From contig OZ038507.1 of NCBI GenBank assembly GCA_964036315.1, positions 64,351,374 to 64,415,373 on the forward strand: DNA of 64,000 nt, in the 5' to 3' direction. The position numbers and the translations under genes were made by a program. The notes beneath the pieces were generated by a model. It did not search any database, was not told the origin of the DNA, and saw nothing but the letters and a program-made list of their open reading frames with translations. This DNA comes from Acanthosepion esculentum. Its lineage: Eukaryota > Mollusca > Cephalopoda > Sepiida > Sepiidae. Below are positions 33,281-43,234 of the stretch, one piece after another. Position 1 is the first letter of the stretch. Each line of letters opens with the position of its first letter.

Positions 33281-33485
33281 TTACCCTGTAAAAGGCCCAA
33301 GAACCACTTGAGGTAGTGGGTTACAGAATAAGAAGCACAGTTTATGGGAATATATGAGAAATATAACGATTAACCCTAGACGTGAACAGGTTAAAATTGT
33401 AGAGATCGGGGAAGCAGCCTCTTGGCAGTAGGCTACACAAAGCAGCCGTTCGTGGAAAGAATCTGCTCGAGAGTAACTTGCACCG
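33281..33485. other. No recognised gene
   Basis: Short mixed-composition DNA between the purine tract and a retrotransposon fragment. Confidence 0.4.
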
Positions 33486-33489
33486 CGCC

Positions 33490-33990
33490 AAAGGAATACA
33501 AAGGAATTATGGTGGTTCGCTACAATACTGCCGGTCATAACGGATCTGAGTCGCGAATGTTAGAATTAGCGCAAATAAGGAATGTACTTTGTCTGAACAC
33601 TTTCCATGAAAATAGCGATAGAGCAGTGAGAAGCTTGCGGCGTTTCGTCTGTATGAAAGGGTTTGTAAGGCGGAAAATAATTCATCACCCACAAGGACGC
33701 GGAGACGCTTTTGGTCTCTTATCGAGGCTGGAAAGGTAAGACTGGGCAGTTCCTGTCCATATATGACACCATTACTCTATTGTAAGCCTGAAATGGATCT
33801 TTTAAATGCTGCAGGAGGAGTCGGGTACTTACTGCAGCGATACACGGAACCGACCATTTTTCGTGCATCTTTAGCATTGGACTATATGGACGAGTTCCAC
33901 TTGAGGTCCGGGTTGACATTAAGGCCCAAGAGGCGCTCAAATTACGAAGCGTCATTGTGAGAACACCGTTCATCGCAATACGGGAAAATA
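33490..33990 (-). pseudogene. Jockey/CR1-like retrotransposon C-terminal fragment
   Basis: On the minus strand, one frame gives IE-WCHIWTGTAQSYLSSLDK (a C.H.W.G..Q..L..LD. block), then after a frameshift QKRLRVLVGDELFSALQTLS and YRRNAASFSLLYRYFHGKCS. This is the standard order after the RT active site. One stop and at least one frameshift separate the parts. The (V/I)GDELF spelling links it to the 4.0-kb copy more than to the 47.7-kb one. Confidence 0.75.
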
Positions 33991-34034
33991 CGGAATCCAG
34001 GATGATAATAACAGTAGTAGTAATAGTAGCAGCA

Positions 34035-34220
34035 CAGTGTAACCCGGATATAAGAGACCCGGATATAAGAGAAACCCGGATATAAGAGAGATTCTCTCTG
34101 GTCCCAAATTAGAGCCATACTTACCTAAACAAAATAGACCAAACCCGGATATAAGAGAAACCCGGATATAAGAGATTTATTATCCGGTCCCGACAACTCT
34201 CTTATATCCGGGTTACACTG
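34035..34220. mobile_element. pogo/Tigger-like MITE, 186 bp
   Basis: Perfect terminal inverted repeats of 22 bp start CAGTGTAACCCGGATATAAG and end with its complement. Internally CCCGGATATAAGAGA recurs two more times on the left and two on the right side. CAGT ends are typical of pogo/Tigger transposons, which duplicate TA. TA follows on the right, but the left flank reads CA, so one target base has changed or the duplication is absent. Confidence 0.8.
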
Positions 34221-34237
34221 TAGTAGTATTAGTAGAA

Positions 34238-34465
34238 TTGGGCTGGTGCATAATTATCAGGCGTTTCAAACAATATTTATAATGAAAAAAAGATACAACA
34301 ATTCAGCAATAACATTTTTAAAGGATTATTCAGGTGCGTATGATTATCGACAAGCAGTTTTATAACATGAAAATAAAATAATATTTTTATTTAAAAAAGT
34401 AAACAAATCAGATATTTTTATTAACAAATAACTCGCTTACAAAAACGCCTGATAATTATGCAGCA
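34238..34465. mobile_element. mariner-like MITE, copy 1
   Basis: The ends are GGGCTGGTGCATAATTATCAGG and CCTGATAATTATGCAGCA. TTGGGTTGGTGCA-type termini are characteristic of mariner elements. The interior is AT-rich with no frame. It is about 80% similar to the copy at 34693-34918. Confidence 0.75.
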
Positions 34466-34475
34466 AAACACTATA

Positions 34476-34614
34476 AAGAAGAAGAAGAAGAAGAAGAAGA
34501 AGAAGAAGAAGAAGAAGAAGAAGAAGAAGAAGAAGAAGAAGAAGAAGAAGAAGAAGAAGAAGAAGAAGAAGAAGAAAATATATTAAATAATTGTCGGACA
34601 ATACATTTGGTAGA

Positions 34615-34692
<78 letters not shown>
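34476..34692. repeat. (GAA)n and (TA)n arrays between two MITE copies
   Basis: GAA at 34476-34576, then 35 bp of mixed sequence, then TA at 34613-34692. Confidence 0.97.
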
Positions 34693-34694
<2 letters not shown>

Positions 34695-34918
34695 GTTGGT
34701 GCATAATTATCAGGCGTTTTTTAAACAATATTTATTATGAAAAAAAGAAACAACTCCCCAATGACATTTTTAAATGATTTTTCCGGAGAGTACGATTATT
34801 AACACGCATTTTTATAATCTGAAAATGAAATATTTTTATTAAAAAATGTAAACAACACAGCAATTTTTATTAACAAATAACTTGCCTACAAAAACGCCTG
34901 ATAAGTATGCACCAATCC
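34693..34918. mobile_element. mariner-like MITE, copy 2
   Basis: GGGTTGGTGCATAATTATCAGG at the left and CCTGATAAGTATGCACCAATCC at the right form inverted termini of about 21 bp. It is inserted at the end of a (TA)n array, as expected for TA-targeting, and a (GAA)n array follows 4 bp later. Confidence 0.8.
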
Positions 34919-34920
34919 GA

Positions 34921-34974
34921 TAGAAGAAGAAGAAGAAGAAGAAGAAGAAGAAGAAGAAGAAGAAGAAGAAGAAT
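34921..34974. repeat. (GAA)n microsatellite
   Basis: About 17 GAA units. Confidence 0.97.
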
Positions 34975-36090
34975 GGCTGAACTTAAGATGATTAGAATGA
35001 AAAGAAAAAAAGAAAGGAATTGTGTAAGTAAATTATACAAACAATAGACAACTGGAAAGCAACAGAAGAAATGTGAAACCAATTGGCAGGATTACAGCGA
35101 AAGCAGGAAGGGATTAAATACAAAATGGAGGAAAAATAAAACAAAACCTCTGGATTATTAATCATAAAATATTTAACAAAAAAAAAAAAAAAAAAACTAA
35201 GAACGTGCAAAAAAAAGAAGAAAAACAACTAAGAGAATAATGTAAAAAGATAAAGAAAGAGAAAAAAAAAAAACTGTAATAACACAAAAACACAACAAAA
35301 AAAAAGGGAGAGATAAAGGCAGACTAATGGCAAAAGACTAGTTTGAAACGTCCCCGTAAAGATGGCTAAGTCAGATAGAGGTATGTGAACGCGTCATCTT
35401 TTCGAACGATCATTCGAAATGAAGGACTTTTTTTTATTATTTTTGTTTTTTGTTTTTACGTCATATAACTTCATTTTTTTTTTTAGCGAATATCCTTGCG
35501 AAGTAGACTTTTTTTTAATTTCGTTTTCATTTTCTATATCTTTATACATTTTAATTTATCTACAGATGCATATGCACATACATGGCTCTCCGTATCCGCG
35601 GTTTAGCCTTTAAAAGACACGTATGCAGTCTGGTACAGCAAAACTTCACTTTCCCACTAGAGTTTCGTTGATTGATTCATTCGTTTTCTTAAGGATTATC
35701 AACCCTTTGCAGATTGTTTAAAGCCATAATTTTTTCGAGATATTAAATATTTTAAAAGATAATAATAATGGTTTAGTTATAAAAGTCTTACTAATTAACC
35801 CATAGTTGGGAGAGAAGGGATGGATTCACACATTCCCCAAGGGTGTTTGCACGTTAGTGAATATAACGAACCTAACGGGAATTGGAAATTGGCTCTTTCT
35901 TGAGTTTAATGAAGAGATGTGTTCCCATTGTGTTCTAGAATATATGCGGGCAATAATGGCGCCATTCATATAAATACAGTAGTAAATACTGTATGTTGGT
36001 CTGCGCTCGGAGATTCGTCTCCAGCTGTGCTAGTCAAAGTCTCTGACACTGGGCAGAGAGGATCCCCAGAACAGTCTATGTCGAAGGGGA
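34975..36090. other. No recognised gene; A-rich then mixed
   Basis: Many A-runs to 35.3 kb. 35.4-36.1 kb is AT-rich without motifs. Short frames at 35419 and 35919 have no recognisable domain. Confidence 0.45.
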
Positions 36091-36094
36091 GAAT

Positions 36095-36340
36095 CAATGT
36101 CTATAATTGTTATAGGCATATCTCTGTAACCCGGCCCGCCTGATGTTCATAATAATTCCATGCAATTTCCTTCTCGTAAGATTTTCCAGTGCAAATACAG
36201 ACCCACTCTGTACCGAGTTTTAGATTCAGTAGGTGCCAGTACCGCGCAACCCGATACAAGACGGTCAATTGTTTCTGGATATTCATCACAGAAGCTTTCA
36301 ATATTTTTGCTTGGTAATTTCTAGTTAGCAATCATTGATC
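36095..36340 (-). pseudogene. R4/Dong-like retrotransposon fragment
   Basis: Minus-strand translation reads VLYRVARYWHLLNLKLGTEW then VCICTGKSYEKEIAWNYYEH, aligning with MYHVVRSWHPLNIKYGMTEW in the 18.2-kb copy. It covers only the segment before the endonuclease PD motif. No (ATT)n is adjacent, unlike the cluster at 17.6-21 kb. Confidence 0.6.
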
Positions 36341-36415
36341 TTGCGCAGCAAGAATAACACCATCAGTTTCAGCTTTTAACCCTGCAATACGTAACCAAAG
36401 ATGGATAGGATGTTT

Positions 36416-36502
36416 GCCTATATCAGCTTGTTTGGCACGAGAAGAATATTGATATGATGATGTTTTTTTGCCATTTTTATTGTAAGAGATCATGATAAAA
36501 AC

Positions 36503-36558
<56 letters not shown>

Positions 36559-36602
36559 CCTCATCATATCAATATTTTTCTCATGCCAAACAAGCTGATA
36601 TA
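36416..36602. mobile_element. Family C inverted repeat centred on (TA)n
   Basis: CAGCTTGTTTGGCACGAGAA on the left and its complement TTCTCATGCCAAACAAGCTG on the right enclose a (TA)n array (36507-36556). The single arm recurs at 36845-36885 and 50781-50820. Confidence 0.8.
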
Positions 36603-36624
36603 TATATATATATATATATATATT

Positions 36625-36824
36625 ATTTTTATTATAAGAAATCATAATAAAAACATGTTGAAATCGCTACACAAAAGCTTTCATGTTTCAATACTTCAAC
36701 GATTGTATTCCTTCGGGTGATTGTAAGTAACTGAAGAAGTAGAATCATAGTATTGAAACATGAAAGCTTTTGTGTAGCGATTTCAACATTATTTATTATA
36801 ATCTCTAATGATAAAAATAATATA
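36625..36824. mobile_element. Family A palindromic element
   Basis: Arms TTGAAATCGCTACACAAAAG and CTTTTGTGTAGCGATTTCAA enclose AACTGAAGAAGTAGAATC and a duplicate inverted GATTGTATTCCTTCGGGTG. On the plus strand CTGAAGA, a weak hairpin and GAAACATG follow in hammerhead order, but A replaces the required U after CATG. Confidence 0.8.
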
Positions 36825-36878
36825 TATATATATATATATATATATCAGCTTATTTGGCACGAGAAGAATATTAATATG

Positions 36879-36948
<70 letters not shown>
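36825..36948. repeat. (TA)n arrays with one family C arm
   Basis: TA at 36825-36845 and 36886-36948 flank CAGCTTATTTGGCACGAGAA. Confidence 0.9.
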
Positions 36949-36955
<7 letters not shown>

Positions 36956-37054
36956 ATGGAGAATCGATGGCAAGATAAACATAACCAATATTGGTTGCGT
37001 ATTACAGATGGTGTTCGTAGTATTTACTTTTTAAAAAGTAGTCAATACAAAGTA
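36949..37054 (+). other. Short non-repetitive island
   Basis: Includes TACTTTTTAAAAAGTAGTCAATACAAAGT, which resembles AAAAAGTAAATGC.ACGA flanks near 10.86 and 13.99 kb. No gene. Confidence 0.35.
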
Positions 37055-37299
37055 GAGCAAGGTATTATTATTTTTATTATAAGAGATTTTAATAAAAATA
37101 ATAATATCTTGTTCAACTTTGTATTAACCACGTGTTGAAATGTTGAAATCGCTACACAAAAGCTTTCATCTTTCAATACTTCAATGATTGTAATTCTTCA
37201 GGTGATTGTAAGTAACTGAAGACGTACATTCATTGTATTGAAACATGAAAGCTTCTGTGTAGCGATTTCAACATTTTTTATTATAATCTCTTATAATAA

Positions 37300-37302
<3 letters not shown>
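37055..37302. mobile_element. Family A palindromic element, diverged copy
   Basis: Same arms as at 36.6 kb, with an extra GATTTTAATAAAAATAATAATATC insertion near the left end. The core CTGAAGACGTACATTCATTGTATTGAAAC gives a 4-bp helix (GTAC/GTAT with one wobble) before GAAA. CATGAAAG follows, so the UH site is again missing. Confidence 0.75.

Positions 37303-37365
<63 letters not shown>
37303..37365. repeat. (TA)n microsatellite
   Basis: A pure TA array. Confidence 0.97.
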
Positions 37366-37367
<2 letters not shown>

Positions 37368-37517
37368 AGGAAATAGTAAAACAAACTGGAAAAATAGTTA
37401 AGATGCGTTTCATTCGTTATGACTAAATAATTAAAACTGTCAAGAAAGCTTTCCAATTTGACATACTATTTTTCAGTACTGTTCTTTATATATAATAATA
37501 TATACCGTAAAACTCAA

Positions 37518-37518
<1 letters not shown>
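37366..37518 (-). mobile_element. (TA)n-flanked island, family H copy 1
   Basis: Matches 38123-38286: AACTGGAAAAATAGTTA, GTTTCATTCGTTATGAC, TTTGACATACTATTTTTCAGTA and AATATATACCGT. On the minus strand it keeps AGTCATAACGAATGAAACGCATC but has lost the CTGATGA part that the second copy retains. Confidence 0.7.
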
Positions 37519-37599
<81 letters not shown>

Positions 37600-37615
37600 G
37601 TATATATATATATAT
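37519..37615. repeat. (TA)n microsatellite
   Basis: A TA array with one TGTTG interruption near 37596. Confidence 0.95.
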
Positions 37616-37822
37616 GTATGTTGTGGTCCGAATATTCTGTATGTACAACCGCTTACGGCTATACAATTATGCTTTGATAATGTGTAAAGGTTTAGCCGAA
37701 ACCGCCCGGACATACAAAACATTCCGATATTTTCTACAGGATTTGTGTCCAGAAAAGAAGAAAACTCAAGTGAAATTAAATAATAAACATAACCAGTAAC
37801 TTGCCAGTTGTTTTTAATAAGA

Positions 37823-37825
<3 letters not shown>
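37616..37825 (+). mobile_element. (TA)n-flanked island with hammerhead-like half
   Basis: TTGATAA at 37674, then TAAAGGTTTA and GCCGAAACCGCC, resemble the degenerate core and GAAA order seen at 51.2 kb. The UH site is not evident. The 113-codon frame here starts inside (TA)n and is not a gene. Confidence 0.35.

Positions 37826-37883
<58 letters not shown>
37826..37883. repeat. (TA)n microsatellite
   Basis: A pure TA array. Confidence 0.97.
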
Positions 37884-37887
<4 letters not shown>

Positions 37888-38073
37888 TAAAGAATCCGAC
37901 TGGATGATAAGATAAAGAACAAATAGGAAATAGTGTCTAGCAATCTATTATGTTTCACTTTTATTAAAGCTTCGTCAGATAATGAGTGATGATTGTCTTC
38001 TCTTGATCTTTAATAAGTGTGAAACATGTTAGATTGATAGACGTTTCCTCTTTGTTGTTTATATCATCCCCCC

Positions 38074-38075
<2 letters not shown>
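37884..38075. mobile_element. (TA)n-flanked palindromic island, family G
   Basis: AGCAATCTATTATGTTTCAC and GTGAAACATGTTAGATTG are inverted arms around GATAATGAGTGATGATTG. On the minus strand 37942-37980 reads CTGACGA, a 5-bp helix ACTTT/AAAGT with one bulged G, then GAAACATAATAG. On the plus arm (38027-38036) GAAACATGTTAG keeps the self-complementary CATG and a T after it. Each arm therefore preserves a different part of a hammerhead. Confidence 0.5.
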
Positions 38076-38106
<31 letters not shown>

Positions 38107-38122
38107 GATGTATATATATATA
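38076..38122. repeat. (TC)n and (TA)n microsatellite
   Basis: A TC array and then a short TA array. Confidence 0.95.
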
Positions 38123-38284
38123 TTGAATAAATAATTAAACGAACTGGAAAAATTAGTTATGATGCCGTTTCATTCGTTATGACTTCATCAGACTCAATAA
38201 TGAAACTTATCAAAAAACCTTTCAAATTTGACATACTATGTTTCAGTAACTGTTCTTGATATATAAAATATATACCGTTAACTC

Positions 38285-38286
<2 letters not shown>
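38123..38286 (-). mobile_element. (TA)n-flanked island, family H copy 2, with hammerhead-like core
   Basis: On the minus strand CTGATGA (38185-38191) is followed by AGTCATAACGAAT, GAAA (38168-38171) and CGGCATC. The 37.4-kb copy reads GAAACGCATC, implying an ancestral CGC(G/A)-T-C stem III and cleavage site. The helix II strands are now poorly paired, so activity is doubtful. Confidence 0.5.

Positions 38287-38340
<54 letters not shown>
38287..38340. repeat. (TA)n microsatellite
   Basis: A pure TA array. Confidence 0.97.
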
Positions 38341-38342
<2 letters not shown>

Positions 38343-38620
38343 TTAACGATCAAAATGAAACGGTTTTAACACGACATTGAAAATTTGACTTTTAGTTGGA
38401 TAAAATTCGTTAGAGACTGACACGTCTACACGAAAAGAATACCCTGTCTGGTGGCAAAAACTGCTGGTGGCGCCAATGGTGGCAGTACGGCCTTAGCCAC
38501 CGAAACTGTGTAACCTTCCCGGGTTGGCGCCTGACAAAGTCACGATACTGCACGCTGTCACACGTTGTATGTAGAAAATTATTATCATTATTGTTGAGTT
38601 TATTGTCGCTGCGGTTTATC
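38341..38620 (+). mobile_element. Family I repeat next to (TA)n
   Basis: The block GACTGACACGTCTACACGAAAAGAATAC...GGCGCCA...GGCCTTAGCCACCGAAACTGTG matches the reverse complement of 50404-50557. GGTGGC and GCCACC can pair around a long loop directly before GAAAC, again a hammerhead-like order, but the CUGANGA part reads CTGCTGG. Confidence 0.55.
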
Positions 38621-38639
38621 ATGTTAAATAATAAAATAT

Positions 38640-39300
38640 ATTCTATTATTCAGAATAAATTGTAAAAATTAACATTACATAATAAACTTTAGGGTTAGAA
38701 ACGCTAAAATCTAATATAAATCAAACATACGAAACAATAAATCTAAGAATTTAAATGAAAACGATTTTGAAAAAAAATTAGAAATATAAGGATATTTTAT
38801 TTTAAAAAATCTTTTTTAAATAAAGCATTTAAAAGTTCTTTTCTTTCTGTATTCTGGTAAAATTAAATCACCAACAACTTGAATGAAAATGGATGCTAAA
38901 TATTTACGCCCAAAGAATATATCTTAATAATTTCTTTTCAGTAAAATTTCTGCAAAAGGAGAATAAAATACCAAGTCGAAATTTAAATTTTGTAAAATCG
39001 AAACTGATTGGTTGAAAAAATACTTCACGTACCTATAAAAAAAACTGCCATAGAAATTCTTTTGGAGCCTATCATTTACTCATTAAATTTGACTACTGAA
39101 ACCTTTCAGCCGCTGTGCAAAGATATCCTTTATCGCGACTCATCAGAGCGACGAGTTGCCCAACATCTAAAATATCTGAAAGAGTGGTTTTGTTAAACAA
39201 TCGGCCGTCCTCAGTACGAGAGCTGTTCACTTCCTGAGGGCACCTACCCACAAAAATTCATGAAGTGGAACGCAAATTTCCGTTTACTTATTTACACTGT
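38640..39300. other. No recognised gene; AT-rich
   Basis: A 62-codon frame at 39008-39196 has no known motif. AAGGGTGCCTACTCACAAAAA (40.13 kb) and GAGGGCACCTACCCACAAAAA (39.24 kb) are related short repeats. Confidence 0.4.
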
Positions 39301-39324
39301 TCAACAGTGTAGGCAAAGGATAGT

Positions 39325-39896
39325 TTTCATTTAAAAGAACAGACGAATTGCTGTTTCATCAAAAACGTAAGAACTTTCTTCAATGTCCCGAAATATATTT
39401 CTGAAAAACAAAGACACCAACTCTTCGACAACATCTGATTGCTGACCAAACTATATATGATTTGGGAAACTTTTATAAAGAAAAAAGATCTCTTTAACCC
39501 CCTAAAAAGAGGGGTGTCACATTTTTTCATCCACTGATAAAACAATCCCCAGACGTTTAATTTTCTGTATTTATTTGATTTTATCATCTCCATTTCGTAG
39601 CTTGCATATTGGGCTGTTTCTCTTGCTAACAATCTCTCTTTTTTAAATTCGATAGTTAGTCCTTTCTTCTTGCTTTCATTGACCACATTTTCTTGGAGTT
39701 CCTGCAGTTCTCTCTGTGTGTCAGCTATCAACACAATATTATCTGCATATCTTATATCGTTAAAATTGTGTCTACCAGTATTAAGTCCTGATAGGTTGTT
39801 ATAGTGAAAGACACCTTGTCTAGGTAATAGACTCTCCCACCTATTATAAGTAGGAGTCAGGAGTAGTCGAGAGGAGGAGTAGTGTTCAGCGACCAC
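39325..39896 (-). pseudogene. RTE/L2-like reverse-transcriptase catalytic-region fragment
   Basis: Minus-strand translation reads LSGLNTGRHNFNDIRYADNI, VLIADTQRELQELQENVVNE, SKKKGLTIEFKKERLLARET. The catalytic YADD box is YADN here, so the second active-site aspartate is replaced and the enzyme would be dead even apart from truncation. The following residues diverge and lose the FKYLGS block. This is the only fragment in the window that covers the RT active site clearly. Confidence 0.8.
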
Positions 39897-40394
39897 AACT
39901 CGATTACTCTGCGTAACACTTTATTACAAGTTCCTAACGTTTCTGTACGTTTAACCCATTTAGGACGCATTTAGTCCGACTACAAGTTCTATTGTGGAAA
40001 TAACTCGACAACATAGGTCTTCTCGTACGATTACCTCGATGGAAAGGTTGATCTTAACACTGTATTCATGATATAGTTTATAATATAGATTAAACAGTGG
40101 TTTTATTAAAAACTACGAATGATGTTAAATTCTTAAGGGTGCCTACTCACAAAAAAAGCCACGAAGACTACACAGTTTCGCCTAGTTATCTCCCCTGTTC
40201 ACCCTTGTCGGCAACAACCCCTATTTTCAGGAAGAAATTTCTGGGTAACAAAGATAAGAACGATTCAATAAATCCTAAATAGGATAGCTAACTCAGGCAC
40301 AGCGAAAAAATTATTAAAAAAACATATTTCGCCCCTGAAGCAGGCGAAGAAACTTTTTTCGCTTTTTATATATTTTCTTTTTTTAACGACTTAA

Positions 40395-41110
40395 TTCCTT
40401 TCCCGACATAGACGTGTATATACGTTTTTGCAGAAACCCTCTTCTTCCAGACAAGGTCGAATAAAGACGTACAAAACATAACTTTCAAAATGTAGCTACA
40501 GACGTGTTTGTGGAATCTTCCACGTCAACCAGTTTACCCTCTGCTAAGAAATGCACTCTTCCTGTTATGATTTTACCAACATCGTATTTGCAGATAATCA
40601 ACAGGCATTTCATTGGTTAATCACCGTCAATCTAGCTTGCTGATTGGTCAGTATCGACCAATCAGATAGCTCCCACGCGCACGATCGTTTTACGCGCCAT
40701 TCTTCCCGGAGCCTATCGAGATGGTATAAAAATCCAAGAACACGTGTCACCCCGAGCAGACCGGAGCAATCCAAGGGGAGGAGCAGTCCCGAGAAGACAA
40801 CGACAACCAAATTCGACCGGTCACACATTGCCAAAATGTACCGCTCAAGAAACTCCAGTCTTGACTAACGCAGTCAGACGTTAAAGAACTTTCGTTGACA
40901 ATTTCGACCACTTACAACTTTGCCAAAATATAACTTCTCTTCGTCACTCAACACCACTGCCAAAATGTGACTTTCAAGAACTTTACGACAACTCACGCAA
41001 GTAAATCTCTGAACTCTCAAAACATGCAACATAGACAGTTTTCTAACATACAACCAAAACTGAAACACAAGCTTTTTCCAAATTGTATTGTAATTTAATT
41101 GTACATAAAT
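40395..41110 (+). promoter_or_regulatory. Promoter-like region with CCAAT boxes and TATA box
   Basis: GATTGG (40642) and CCAATC (40659) form an inverted pair of CCAAT boxes 10 nt apart, another CATTGGTTAA lies at 40612, and GGTATAAAAATCC at 40723 is a good TATA box about 65 bp downstream. TGCCAAAATGT/TGCCAAAATAT repeats three times downstream (40828, 40922, 40970). No coding frame follows within 1 kb. It may be the promoter of an LTR or a SINE-like element, or a decayed host promoter. Confidence 0.4.
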
Positions 41111-41289
41111 ATTCAGTGCTTTTCTAATTGAATTCACGACTACCGTTGTTTCTTGGTTCAATATTGCCTTGAGATTTATTCAACTTGTATGTCTATGCTT
41201 AATATTGTTGTGATTAATATGAAGAACATGCTTTTCACGCTTATCATCTCGAACCAAAAAACCTTCTGATTTCACACTCATTTCATAGC

Positions 41290-41973
41290 AATCCCAACAT
41301 GTTTATACGTCGATCTTGATTCTTTTTATGACCTTCCGAGCTTGAAACGAGACTAATTGTCAACTCATACCCCTGGGAGAGGTGTGAGCCATCGTTCGGG
41401 TACTTCAAAGTACCTCAGTTTATTAGTTACTAAAAAAAACATCTCTCAGTATAATTTTTCTCAGTTGTGACTCTGTCCTCTGACGGAGTCGCCCCTGAGC
41501 GCACTCTATCCAAAGACAGAGACGCAACTGAGAGATGACATATAGATGTGTTACAAACCACTGCAAAGAGCGGTTTAGACACTATTTTAAAAACAAATTT
41601 TTTTAAAAATTATCTGGAAATGAAACTTTTTTTTTCTCAACGCAATTGGCGGGGAGGGGGTTAATACGCAATTTGTGAATAGTAAACAAAAAAAAAAAAA
41701 GAAAAGGAAAAGGAAAAATAATGCACATAAGTTACATCCTGACGATGCCTTGTAAATCATAGGCTATTCCGCTTTGATCGTAAAGAAAGACGGAAAAGAG
41801 ACAGCAGAGACAATGTTTGGTTTCTCCGAGAAGACGAAACAGTTGTGGCTTATTTAACCCCTTCACCGGCGTAGACGTAGCGTTCAAAACCTAGCTACAG
41901 ATGTGCTTATAGGTCGATCTTGATTCTTTTTATGACCTTCCGAGCTTGAATCAAGTCCAGTTGTCAACTCATA

Positions 41974-42023
<50 letters not shown>

Positions 42024-42130
42024 CCTTCCGAGCTTGAATCAAGTCCAGTTGTCAGCTCATACCTCTGGTTGAGGTGTTAGACATCGTTCGGGTACTTCAA
42101 AGTGCCTCAGTTTATTAGTTATAATATTAA
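41290..42130 (+). repeat. Duplicated segment with (TA)n inserted between 44-bp direct repeats
   Basis: 41312-41440 and 41909-42120 share CGATCTTGATTCTTTTTATG, CCTTCCGAGCTTGAA and CATCGTTCGGGTACTTCAAA. In the second copy the 44-bp segment 41932-41975 is repeated at 42020-42063 with one mismatch, and (TA)n lies exactly between. In the first copy the segment is single. Confidence 0.8.
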
Positions 42131-42565
42131 AAACAAATTAAAAAAATCATCTGTAAATGAAACGTTATTCTCTTTTAGTAAACAAAAAAGAAAGAAAGAA
42201 AAGAAATGGAGAAAAAAAAAAGAAATGGAGAAAAAAAAAAAGAAAAATAATCCTGAACTGCTGTCTAATATCAACTCTCCTGTATGGCAGGGAATTCAGG
42301 AGAATTTCCTGATAGATAAAGAGGGGAATATAGACTTAATGTGTGAGCAAGGAGAAAAGATATGAGGAAATACGAAAAGACAATATTTACAACCTGATAA
42401 AAAGTGCTAGAATATGTGACAGGATTCTGAATTCATATTGTAACAGGGAAAGATGACTTCAGGAAACTAAACACATTATTAAGGAAATTTCAATAGAAAA
42501 AAAAATGAAAAGTATGCTGACCTTCTATGTAACATCAGTCAAACGATAGAATAATTAATGCTGGT
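42131..42565. other. No recognised gene; A-rich
   Basis: Contains purine-rich runs and short frames only. Confidence 0.4.
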
Positions 42566-42569
42566 TAAT

Positions 42570-42665
42570 CTCTTTAAAGACCAAGAGAAAAATGGAAGAA
42601 TCAGAAATAAGGTTCTACAGACGGAGGCTGAGAATGTTTGCGAGAGAATATATATAAAAAAATTA
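42570..42665 (+). pseudogene. RTE/L2-like retrotransposon fragment
   Basis: One frame reads KMEESEIRFYRRRLRMFARE, which corresponds to the conserved M..TEMWFYRRMLR block that follows YGSECW in this family. Surrounding frames are too broken to extend it. Confidence 0.5.
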
Positions 42666-42948
42666 GGAGCATGACTTGCCGTATTTGAAAATGAAGAAGA
42701 TGTCTACTTTCACCAAATCCTAAATCATCCAAAGCAGGACTTAGGCTTCATTTATTATATTAATATCACAAAAATAATCATTGAAAATGGCTAACTGCTT
42801 TATCTGAAAGCGCTTGGAACCAATAAAATTCGAAACAATTCTTACATTTATTAAGTCCAGAAAAAAAAAACAAAAAAAAAAACACTTGTACACATACAAA
42901 TATAACTTTATAAAAAATAAATAAAATTAATTTGTTATTTTTGTTCAA

Positions 42949-42950
<2 letters not shown>
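42666..42950. other. No recognised gene; AT-rich
   Basis: No motif seen. Confidence 0.4.

Positions 42951-43021
<71 letters not shown>
42951..43021. repeat. (TA)n microsatellite
   Basis: A pure TA array. Confidence 0.97.
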
Positions 43022-43023
<2 letters not shown>

Positions 43024-43167
43024 AAGAAATATAGTCTTAAAGTGTGCTATATTTATGGGATAAAGTGCTCAATATCAGAGATAGAGCGTGTGTAAATATA
43101 AAAGTGAACACTGAAGTCAACGCTTAGAGGCGACAGGCTATTTCCTGCTAGACGCAATCGTCAGGCC

Positions 43168-43170
<3 letters not shown>
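43022..43170 (-). mobile_element. Family B island, half copy
   Basis: GAAGAAATATAGTCTTAAAG to GCAATCGTCAGGCCATTA is the same half as at 47.0 and 50.26 kb. Minus-strand core: CTGACGA (43158-43164), TTGCGTCTAGCAG, GAAA (43141-43144), TAGCCTG, T, C. It is bounded by (TA)n on both sides. Confidence 0.7.

Positions 43171-43231
<61 letters not shown>
43171..43231. repeat. (TA)n microsatellite
   Basis: A pure TA array. Confidence 0.97.

Positions 43232-43234
<3 letters not shown>

Noticed and set aside
39110..39160. CTGATGAGTCGCGAT on the minus strand as a hammerhead
   Set aside because: The core and a self-complementary GGATATC are there, but GAAA is TAAA, helix II has only three pairs over a 2-nt loop and stem I does not pair.
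40644..40868. 74-codon frame downstream of the CCAAT boxes as a small host gene
   Set aside because: The frame starts upstream of the TATA box, overlaps an equal-length frame on the other strand and has no recognisable domain.
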